Source: Oscillospiraceae bacterium (GTDB lineage: Bacteria; Bacillota; Clostridia; Oscillospirales; Acutalibacteraceae). Taken from it: a DNA stretch of 64,000 nucleotides. The notes beneath the pieces were generated by a model, which was not told the DNA's origin, searched no databases, and saw only the letters and a program-made list of their open reading frames with translations. A program made the position numbers and the translations under genes. The stretch spans positions 18,080 through 82,079 of the forward strand of contig JAISUW010000066.1 in assembly GCA_031271865.1 (NCBI GenBank), given 5' to 3'. This document shows, piece after piece, positions 57,958 through 64,000 of the stretch. How positions within the stretch are numbered: the stretch's first letter is position 1; the number at the start of each line of letters is the position of its first letter.

Positions 57958-59931
57958 TTAAATAACAAACTGGCTGTCCGTGACAATACAGTTGTTGGGG
58001 TCAAAAGGTGTCTTTTCCAACTCGCGGAAGTGTACCTTGCCCATCGGTGTCATCGGGAGGGCATCGACGGCTTTGTAGCACATGGCTTTGTCTCTGCCGG
58101 GAAGGAGCTTAAAGCAGAAGCCGTCTATCTCGCGCAGGATTTTTTCGATTTGCGCATCATCACCGTTACGGTATTCCTCTTTCAGAACCACAAAAGCCAT
58201 GGGAATGGCACCGGAGAGTCCTTCACGGGCTACACCTACCACAGCCGCAGTTTGCACAGCCTCGTGGTTCATAATGACATTCTCAATTGGGGAGGGATGC
58301 ACCGTGTGGCCATCGGGGCGCATAATCGAGCGCTTATACCTATCTATAAAGTAGACTGCTCCCCGCTCATCAATGCGGCCTTTGTCGCCCATGCGGAAGT
58401 ATTTCACGCCGTCGCTGTCAAACCAAGTGATTTCCTCCGTCGGCTCCGGCGCATTGAGATACTTGAGCATCATCGACTTGGAATGCAGCACAATCTCACC
58501 GGGCGTGTTCGGCGGCAGGACTTCCCCCGTATCAGGGTCAATGACAAGCGCTTTGATGCCGGGCAGCAGATAGCCGGTATTTCCCTCGGTATGCCAGTCG
58601 AAAGTGGCAGTATCATTGGGGTCATAGTGCGGCATAAGGCTGATAGAGCCGCCGAACTCGGAGGAACCGTAACCGACACGCACACCGGACTTGCAGCCGT
58701 TGCGGGCAAAACAGTCATTGACCGCCGCCATTGCCGCAGGTGAAATCTTATCGCCGCCGGAAATCGGGATGGTGATAAATGAGAGCTTCTTGGACTTCTT
58801 TTGCAGCTTCGGATGGCGTGTCAGCTGCTCCACAAACCCCGGGACGGAGAGGAAGATATTGGGTTTATACTTGAGAATGACATCTGCGAAATGGTTGGGG
58901 TCAAAAACCGGAATCATCAGCATCTCTACATCGCCGTAGAGGCAGGAGTGCAGACCGTTGAATAGCCCATAGGCAGAGAAGAACGGAATGAAGCCGCCGA
59001 AAGTCTTCCCATGACCGAAATGTTCGCGGTTGAGTGCGAATTGCAGATTGCCCGGCGCCGCGTTCAGGGAGGCATGGGTGTGCACCGCCCCTTTGATCAC
59101 ACCATCGGATGCCGTTCCGGAAGTGTAGAGAATCGCCGCAGGCATATCCTCATAGTAAACCCCGCGGCAATCCCACTGATCCTTGTCGAGCTTAACGAAA
59201 TCGGCATGGCGGATATAATAGCCATGGCCGCCCTCTTTCTGCGGCAGCAGCGGCGCACCGGCAGCTGGATCCGGTGAGCGCACTTCCCCATCGGGACCGT
59301 AGAGCCGGTAGAAGCCCTTTTCTTCCTTTACAAAGCCGAAGCGGTCCGTCCGCGCGGCTTGGAACGCTTTCATCTTCTTGCCGTACATAATACCGCCGAG
59401 GAAAGGAATCAGCCCTGCGGTCGGACGGAAAGAGTCCGCCGGGCTCACAACTATGACCGGTATGTCCGGGAGGACAGCCAGAATCTCATCGATTTTGGGG
59501 TCGCACAGATCCAGAAGCACCACCAACGCCTTGCTCTTGGTGTCAATGGTGCGCTGGGCAATTCCGAGACCGTTGGTGCGCGGGTCAACTAAGGCGGCAA
59601 TGCCGCCCAAGCGGAAAGTTCCGTAGGTGTATTTAATAACTTCCGGGACATTCGGGAGGGCAATCGTCACGCAGTCGCCTTGCCGTACACCGAGCGCATA
59701 AAGCGCACGGAAAACCCGCTCCACATCAGCATCCAATTCTTCATAGGTGGCGCGGCAGCCCATGTAATTATAGATATAATGCTTGCGCGTTTCATCGCGG
59801 TGCAGACCGAATACGCAACTGTCTGCATTCTGCTGGATGTGACCGAAAGCGGGTTCCAACAAATTCGCGGCATAGTGCTGTAATTGCGGCTCTGTGCCCG
59901 GCAAGATGGGGTCATTCTTCAAATTTTCCAT
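57958..59931 (-). CDS. AMP-binding acyl-CoA synthetase-like ligase (ANL superfamily)
   Basis: A 657-residue adenylate-forming enzyme. The P-loop is ILYTSGTASDGVIKGAVHTH, followed by VGYGSSEFGG (A5 region), FRMGDKGRIDERGAVYFIDRYKRSIMRPDGHTVHP (A7-A8) and the lysine near GKVHFRELEKTPF. It probably activates a fatty or other carboxylic acid as an adenylate and CoA thioester. A roughly 70-residue insertion (GFVKEEKGFYRLYGPDGE to QWDCRG) before the P-loop is unusual. AAGGAG precedes the ATG. Substrate unknown; no polyketide or peptide synthase genes are adjacent. Confidence 0.9.
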   Translation of the reverse strand: MENLKNDPILPGTEPQLQHYAANLLEPAFGHIQQNADSCVFGLHRDETRKHYIYNYMGCRATYEELDADVERVFRALYALGVRQGDCVTIALPNVPEVIKYTYGTFRLGGIAALVDPRTNGLGIAQRTIDTKSKALVVLLDLCDPKIDEILAVLPDIPVIVVSPADSFRPTAGLIPFLGGIMYGKKMKAFQAARTDRFGFVKEEKGFYRLYGPDGEVRSPDPAAGAPLLPQKEGGHGYYIRHADFVKLDKDQWDCRGVYYEDMPAAILYTSGTASDGVIKGAVHTHASLNAAPGNLQFALNREHFGHGKTFGGFIPFFSAYGLFNGLHSCLYGDVEMLMIPVFDPNHFADVILKYKPNIFLSVPGFVEQLTRHPKLQKKSKKLSFITIPISGGDKISPAAMAAVNDCFARNGCKSGVRVGYGSSEFGGSISLMPHYDPNDTATFDWHTEGNTGYLLPGIKALVIDPDTGEVLPPNTPGEIVLHSKSMMLKYLNAPEPTEEITWFDSDGVKYFRMGDKGRIDERGAVYFIDRYKRSIMRPDGHTVHPSPIENVIMNHEAVQTAAVVGVAREGLSGAIPMAFVVLKEEYRNGDDAQIEKILREIDGFCFKLLPGRDKAMCYKAVDALPMTPMGKVHFRELEKTPFDPNNCIVTDSQFVI

Positions 59932-59963
59932 ATTTTACCAATCTCCTTTTTCCGAAATGCACT

Positions 59964-59994
59964 CCATAGGAGCAGGGCGTACCTGCCCCTATGG
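59964..59994. repeat. Palindromic element between ligase and secreted hydrolase genes
   Basis: Arms CCATAGG-GCAGG and CCTGC-CCTATGG with a small loop, followed by a G-rich tail with TATGGG repeats. It follows the stop of the secreted hydrolase on the minus strand and could serve as its terminator. Confidence 0.6.
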
Positions 59995-60039
59995 GCGCGG
60001 TGTATGGGCGTATGGGAGTAGTATGCCGCACAATGGGCA

Positions 60040-61725
60040 TTAAATCCAACAGAAAGGCAAGGTGACAATCCAGCGGTAGACCTTCATCAAGAACTTGAAG
60101 ATGTCATTGATATAATCCCAAACGGTCGGGACAAAGGCAGCGACATCCGTAAAGACTTTCATTTCCGTTTGCGTACCGTCAGAATCGTTATCCAGTTTGA
60201 TTTTCCCTACGAATTCCTGGAACTGCGGGTAATCCGAACTGGAGAATACCGTCGGGTTCGGTGTGCGCAGGAACCACATATACCAGCCGTCGAACTCCCA
60301 TTCCTCTGAGTGCGGCAGATTCTTGAAGAACCAAGTATTCTCCGGGAGGACACACGTGGAGGCATCAATGACCTTATCGGGGGAGATAAAGTTCTTGTCC
60401 GTATGCGCTTTTTGTGTATAGAACCAGCCGAGGGTCTCCCCGGGCAGCGCTGCGGTAGCGCCGAAGGAGGAGGAAGGCACTTCCACAAACGTATCACTCT
60501 GCGCATAGGTGTCCACACCGAAAGGTGCGCTGGAGAAGCCGTAGCCGCTGAGGATGCCGACTTTGCACTTTTCAGATGCGAGTTGGATGGTTTCCTTCGC
60601 ACGCTCTTGGATGGCTACATAGTCCATAATCTTCTCAATAAGTCCGGTGTACTCGGAGCCGACAATCCCGTTGGCTTTTGCTTCGCAGCTGTTGAACAAA
60701 TACTGGATACCGCCGCGGGCATCGGAGGGGCTCATTTCCGCCCAGAATCCCGGCATCTGGAACATGGAGGGCAGGAGACCCTTGAAGTAAAGGTCATCCA
60801 ACAACGGGTCGGCGATGAGTTCCACAAGTTTCAGCAGCGCAGTCAGAATGCCCGGCTCATAGAGCAGGGAGAGCCAAGGATTCAGCATATCCTTGATGCT
60901 GCTGGTCAGACCGAAGAGCGGGAGGATGGTCATCTGGGAGAGGGCATCCGCGCTGATGTCCACGCGGGAACGGTTGGCAATGTTTCCCATGAAAGCGGTG
61001 CCGTTAGACAGAGTCTGGTTGAATACAACAGAAGCAACGTCTTCAAAGTCATTCTCACGTCCGTAAATATCCAAATAAGCGGCAAGCGTAGAACCACCGA
61101 AAGAGATGGCATCGATATTGACTTTGTCGACACCCATGGTATCCTTAATCTCTTGGATGGTCTCATCCAATTTGGCGGCATTCTCAATCGGCGACAGCCG
61201 CCAGTCGTTATTAAACGCCGTTTTGTAGATATTCATCCCGCGGTATTCATAGATAAGGTAACCGGGGTTGTTGGCATCCCATTCAATGGCATAGTCCTCG
61301 CCCCAAGGCCCGATGGGGTCACCGTTCTTGTCACAGAGAATTTCCGCCATGGCTTTCGGGAAGATGTCCGCAACAATCTCACTAAGCTTGGCAAAATCCA
61401 GCGCGGAGACTGCGTCCATAATTTCCCCTAAGGGAATCATTTCCATCAGGTCGCCGACATCGAAATACTCGATGTTGCCCCCATCCTCGAACGCGCCCTC
61501 CGGCAGGGTATTGCCTGCAGCAATGTAGTCGTCATACCTTACGGCAACGCCGTTCTCATCGAGCATATTCAGCGCATGGGCGCCGCCGCGGATAAAGATG
61601 GTCGGGTAGACCGTGCAGTCCTCCTCGCGTACATCCGCAGCTGTAGCCGGAAGACAAAGGACAGTAACAGCCAATGCAAGTACCAAGGCAACCGAGAGAA
61701 TGCGTTTCCAAGGGCTTTTTTTCAT
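60040..61725 (-). CDS. Secreted alpha/beta-hydrolase-like protein
   Basis: A 561-residue exported protein. The signal peptide is MKKSPWKRILSVALVLALAV ending near ATAAD. An early TIFIRGGAHALNMLDENG resembles the oxyanion region of lipases, and VDKVNIDAISFGGSTLAAYL resembles the nucleophile elbow, although its first Gly is Ala (A-I-S-F-G). A C-terminal hydrophobic stretch (DIFKFLMKVYRWIVTLPFCWI) may bind the membrane. It may be a secreted lipase or esterase; a non-catalytic role cannot be excluded. Between its promoter and start lies a LexA-like site. No partner genes are adjacent. Confidence 0.75.
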   Translation of the reverse strand: MKKSPWKRILSVALVLALAVTVLCLPATAADVREEDCTVYPTIFIRGGAHALNMLDENGVAVRYDDYIAAGNTLPEGAFEDGGNIEYFDVGDLMEMIPLGEIMDAVSALDFAKLSEIVADIFPKAMAEILCDKNGDPIGPWGEDYAIEWDANNPGYLIYEYRGMNIYKTAFNNDWRLSPIENAAKLDETIQEIKDTMGVDKVNIDAISFGGSTLAAYLDIYGRENDFEDVASVVFNQTLSNGTAFMGNIANRSRVDISADALSQMTILPLFGLTSSIKDMLNPWLSLLYEPGILTALLKLVELIADPLLDDLYFKGLLPSMFQMPGFWAEMSPSDARGGIQYLFNSCEAKANGIVGSEYTGLIEKIMDYVAIQERAKETIQLASEKCKVGILSGYGFSSAPFGVDTYAQSDTFVEVPSSSFGATAALPGETLGWFYTQKAHTDKNFISPDKVIDASTCVLPENTWFFKNLPHSEEWEFDGWYMWFLRTPNPTVFSSSDYPQFQEFVGKIKLDNDSDGTQTEMKVFTDVAAFVPTVWDYINDIFKFLMKVYRWIVTLPFCWI

Positions 61726-61751
61726 CGGGGAACACTCCTTTATTATGTTTA

Positions 61752-61763
61752 GAACATATGTTC
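61752..61763 (-). promoter_or_regulatory. LexA (SOS) box-like palindrome
   Basis: GAACATATGTTC, a perfect 12-bp palindrome, equals the core of the Gram-positive LexA/DinR consensus CGAAC-N4-GTTCG, with flanking T and T. It lies about 33 bp downstream of the -10 box and 27 bp upstream of the start codon of the secreted hydrolase. Confidence 0.6.
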
Positions 61764-61796
61764 AATCGCGCCGGATTCGTAACAATCCATACTTAA

Positions 61797-61825
61797 ATTG
61801 TAACACTTCTCCCGCAGTTTGTCAA
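61797..61825 (-). promoter_or_regulatory. Promoter of the secreted hydrolase gene
   Basis: Minus strand TTGACA (61820-61825), 17-bp spacer, TACAAT (61797-61802). Confidence 0.8.
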
Positions 61826-61896
61826 GAAATATATTTGTAATGCCCAAAGAAATTTCATAATTGTTTATCGAGCCCTTTCATCCGCCGCAAAACACC

Positions 61897-62973
61897 CTAC
61901 GCATTGCTGCCGCCGACATCCGTTCCGCCGTTGCAGCTGTAGACCCACTCGATGACATCGCCCTGCATAACGCTATATCGGCTGCATCCATAATTCGGGA
62001 ACCAGCCGTTCACCTTATATTTCCAGCCGGAGAGCGCTCCGCAATCAAACTCATATATATTTCCTATACCTTCTATATAAGCGGAATTGTAGCCGGGTGT
62101 ATTTTCAAACTCCATCTGTATGCCTTGGGCGCGGCACTCGCGTTGGAGAATATCGAAGACCGTTTCGCCCTCTTTGAAAGTGACAGTACGCGAAGCCATA
62201 ATCACGCCGTCTGCCGGCAGAATGCTGACTTTGTTCGGGTCAAACGCACTGCTGTTATTCATGATTGTCGTGCAGGATATAGAGAGCTTCGCGGTATGCG
62301 TCGTTTGGTTCGTGGTGGTGATGTCGTCCGGCAATTGTTCCCCGGCCGGCACCTCACCCGTGTCGTAGCGGTCGGCAGTTGTGGCGTGTGCGGTCGTCAC
62401 GCGAGGTTGCGTTTGGTACAGGGAGTAAATCCAACTGCTTGCCGTTGTGGCAGTGGCGGTCGATGCCGCAGCAGCGGCAGATGTACTCTGCGCCGTGCTT
62501 GCCGTTGTCGCGGCAGCGGTCGTTTTTGCATCCGCTGCCGCAGCGGCTGCATAGCTGTAGCGGTTGGAAGCGGTGTTGGAAGCGGCGGCAGTTGCGGACG
62601 ATCCGGCGGCGGTTGTGCTGCCATTGACCGAAACCATCACAGTTGTCTGCGAAGCCGTAGTACCGCTTGCGGGGAGCGTAACCCCCTCCCGGAGGCTGCC
62701 GTCCCCACTGACAGCTGCCGCACTCCCGATGGCATACGTATTATCGCCTTGCCCAAGACCTGTTGTTTCCTCGGCATTTGCAGCCGAACTGCTTGCCGCC
62801 GCAGAAACGCCAGCATTTACAGCGCCGGCAGCGCCGGTAGCAGCGTAAGGGTTATTACCCTTATCCGCCCCGGGAGCCAAAAAGAAAGCCGCCGCCAAAA
62901 CGGCAGCCAGCCCTATAGAGAGAATGCCTATTTTCGCAGGTTTCGTTTTCAAAAAAGCGAATCGTTTTTTCAT
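61897..62973 (-). CDS. DUF4430-domain membrane-anchored protein
   Basis: A 358-residue protein with ATG at 62973 after AAGGAG; the ATG at 62979 is only 3 bases from that site. An N-terminal helix (IGILSIGLAAVLAAAFFL) anchors a long Ala/Ser/Thr-rich stalk (about 40-225) that carries a C-terminal DUF4430 domain: VTFKEGETVFDILQRECRAQG, NIYEFDCGALSGWKYKVNGW and VIEWVYSC. This is the second DUF4430 protein here; unlike the lipoprotein at 11743 it lacks an ECF operon and has a stalk, so it may capture ligand across the wall or act as an adhesin. Confidence 0.85.
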   Translation of the reverse strand: MKKRFAFLKTKPAKIGILSIGLAAVLAAAFFLAPGADKGNNPYAATGAAGAVNAGVSAAASSSAANAEETTGLGQGDNTYAIGSAAAVSGDGSLREGVTLPASGTTASQTTVMVSVNGSTTAAGSSATAAASNTASNRYSYAAAAAADAKTTAAATTASTAQSTSAAAAASTATATTASSWIYSLYQTQPRVTTAHATTADRYDTGEVPAGEQLPDDITTTNQTTHTAKLSISCTTIMNNSSAFDPNKVSILPADGVIMASRTVTFKEGETVFDILQRECRAQGIQMEFENTPGYNSAYIEGIGNIYEFDCGALSGWKYKVNGWFPNYGCSRYSVMQGDVIEWVYSCNGGTDVGGSNA

Positions 62974-63001
62974 ATCCATACACTCCTTGCCGCACTTTGC
63001 T

Positions 63002-63030
63002 ATTATAGCATGCGTGAAGCAAAAAGTCAA
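63002..63030 (-). promoter_or_regulatory. Promoter of the DUF4430 anchored protein gene
   Basis: Minus strand TTGACT (63025-63030), 17-bp spacer ending TGC, TATAAT (63002-63007). Confidence 0.8.
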
Positions 63031-63070
63031 GGTATTAAGGTATTATAGAAAGGGACTGTCCGATGCCAAG

Positions 63071-63532
63071 CTATTGGCGCACTTTCCCGGTGCGGCTGCC
63101 CATGATTTCAATGACGCAAGTGCGTTCCACGGCACTATCCGGGATATTGCCGGCATCCTTATCGGGGGTATACTTCTCCGCAAAAGCCCGCAGAACACTG
63201 CGCTTCAAAGCAGAATCATCCGCAACCCGAGCCGTCCCGGAGAGAATAACGCTCTCATAGCGTGTGCCGGTCTTACATGGCTCGGCATTGTCCATGCCGC
63301 CGTAACCTGCCATCTCCCAGACAGAGAAGCTCACTCGGCTGTTTTGCAAGAGGTTCTCATACTTTTGCCCATGCGGCCCGGCGTGTATGTAGATTTTGTC
63401 TCCCAGGTATACAAAATGCACCGGAACGGCATAAGGTGAGCCATCCGGCTTTACGGTAGCCAAAGTACCGACCTGCACACGGTCAAGGAGTGCGGCTTGG
63501 CGTTCGGGCGGGAGGATATGTTTTTCTTTCAT
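63071..63532 (-). CDS. Pyridoxamine-5'-phosphate-oxidase-fold (NimA-like) protein
   Basis: A 153-residue flavin-binding split-barrel protein. The pattern GTLATVKPDGSPYAVPVHFVYLGDKIYIHAGPHGQKYENL then SFSVWEM and GTRYESVILSGTARV is that of NimA-related FMN proteins, which in some anaerobes reduce nitroimidazoles or other substrates; the physiological role is usually unknown. GGAGG precedes the ATG. It is monocistronic by position. Confidence 0.9.
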   Translation of the reverse strand: MKEKHILPPERQAALLDRVQVGTLATVKPDGSPYAVPVHFVYLGDKIYIHAGPHGQKYENLLQNSRVSFSVWEMAGYGGMDNAEPCKTGTRYESVILSGTARVADDSALKRSVLRAFAEKYTPDKDAGNIPDSAVERTCVIEIMGSRTGKVRQ

Positions 63533-63649
63533 CCGCTGAACCTCCGATCAAATTGTTTCCAAGAGATTATACCACATATTTCCCGTAAAAAGCAACCGCC
63601 TGCCGTAAAAATATGATTATGAACATACTGTTAAATATTGCCAAACCTC

Positions 63650-63677
63650 TTGACAAATCCAATAATTTCATTATAAT
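63650..63677 (+). promoter_or_regulatory. Strong promoter toward the right end of the window
   Basis: TTGACA (63650-63655), 16-bp spacer, TATAAT (63672-63677), then AGTAATTG as in the GH31 promoter. The transcript crosses a 61-bp element and a long hairpin; no gene with a ribosome binding site starts before the window ends. Confidence 0.8.
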
Positions 63678-63792
63678 AGTAATTGGAAGGAAGCAACCGA
63701 TTCAGGAACATAGTTGCCCTTTATTTTTTTCTGCAGCAATAGCCAAGGGACAAGAGGCAAGAAGCAATAGACAAGCGTTCTCCACACCAAAT

Positions 63793-63853
63793 TTTCGTCA
63801 AATTCACGATTGTTCAATAGCAAAAACCCAATTTCTCCGTCAAAATGCACAAA
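63793..63853 (+). repeat. 61-bp element in a leader or noncoding transcript
   Basis: Sixth copy, with TTTCGTCAAATTCACGATTGTTC at the start (interrupted after 20 bases as TTTCGTCAAATTCACGATTG) and ATGCACAAA at the end, followed by AGAGGC. The middle and the second dyad differ most from the other copies. Confidence 0.8.
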
Positions 63854-63943
63854 AAAGAGGCAAAAAGCAAGACCATGCACCCAACCCAGACAGGAAACCG
63901 AAACCCTGCCCCCAACCCACATAGAGGCACCCAAGCAGCGCCT

Positions 63944-63984
63944 ATGGAAAATTCGCCCAACAGGACATAAGGCGAATTTTCCAT
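63944..63984. repeat. Long perfect inverted repeat at the window end
   Basis: Arms of 14 bp (ATGGAAAATTCGCC and its complement) with a 13-nt loop. It lies about 260 bp downstream of the promoter at 63650 without a T-run. The region 63854-63943 is C/A-rich and shows no gene. Confidence 0.75.
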
Positions 63985-64000
63985 CCAAGCGGGCAAGTTT

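Noticed and set aside
63671..63988. ORFs of about 100 codons on both strands at the right end
   Set aside because: Low-complexity sequence with a 61-bp repeat and an inverted repeat, no ribosome binding sites, no family resemblance.

Overview
The window reads as a piece of chromosome from an uncultured or little-studied Clostridia bacterium, most likely a gut Oscillospiraceae/Ruminococcaceae-type Firmicute. The reasons are Firmicute-style ribosome binding sites (AAAGGAG, AGGAGG), consensus TTGACA-16/17/18-TATAAT promoters, a roughly 50-55% GC base content judged by eye, and sporulation-type genes: a SpoIVFA/SpoIVFB-like M23+M50 pair, a CwlD-type amidase and CotF-like coat proteins. A glycyl radical enzyme and several glycan hydrolases (GH5, GH31, GH38) with FucI point to an anaerobic, sugar-degrading gut lifestyle. 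No phage, insertion sequence, CRISPR array, rRNA or recognisable tRNA is present.

Layout. 0-8 kb: an M23-like gene fragment, a GH5 glycosidase, an esterase-like hydrolase, a large ABC/FtsX fusion and the SpoIVFAB-like pair. 8-12.6 kb (minus): a vitamin uptake operon (DUF4430 lipoprotein, EcfT, fused EcfA-EcfA'-S protein) behind a leader that looks like a cobalamin riboswitch. 12.5-22.3 kb (plus): ATP-grasp enzyme, 32-aa membrane peptide, hypothetical protein, gyrB, 52-aa ORF, gyrA, a methylglyoxal-synthase-like protein with altered catalytic residues, fucI. 22.3-29.6 kb (minus): purD, a repeat-rich intergenic region, an old yellow enzyme homologue, metG and a ComEC-like secreted hydrolase. 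29.7-34.3 kb (plus): thrS lacking its TGS domain, an UlaG-like hydrolase, then a two-gene cassette that is the most unusual item here: a bacterial homologue of the eukaryotic ERG2 sterol isomerase / sigma-1 receptor, followed by a polytopic CruF (carotenoid hydratase)-like membrane protein. 34.4-42.8 kb (minus): VanZ-like protein, ruvX, SDR dehydrogenase, GPH/MFS transporter, alpha-mannosidase and a two-piece TauE/SafE exporter. 42.8-47.5 kb (plus): CwlD, SH3b surface protein, an orphan glycyl radical enzyme. 47.5-50.2 kb (minus): UbiA-type prenyltransferase with a membrane protein (GT-C candidate). 50.3-54.8 kb (plus): secreted GH31 with PA14 domain and a solute-binding lipoprotein. 54.9-63.5 kb (minus): uraA-upp, coat proteins, AMP-binding ligase, a secreted hydrolase with a LexA-like box in its leader, a second DUF4430 protein and a PNPOx-fold protein.

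The window is rich in noncoding repeats that the genes do not explain: (i) a 61-bp element present six times, each lying in the 5' leader behind a strong promoter and carrying two dyads about 42 bp apart; (ii) two triple-palindrome elements whose sequences differ but whose palindromes are conserved; (iii) two 67-bp palindromic elements; (iv) a 64-bp tandem array upstream of the old yellow enzyme gene; (v) 10-bp and 5-bp period arrays that run into stop codons, plus a 15-bp repeat coding the GyrB N-terminus.

The strongest candidates for an undescribed system are the ERG2-like/CruF-like cassette with its own GTTC-N6-GAAC operator-like sites, and the 61-bp leader element as a possible shared regulatory site.
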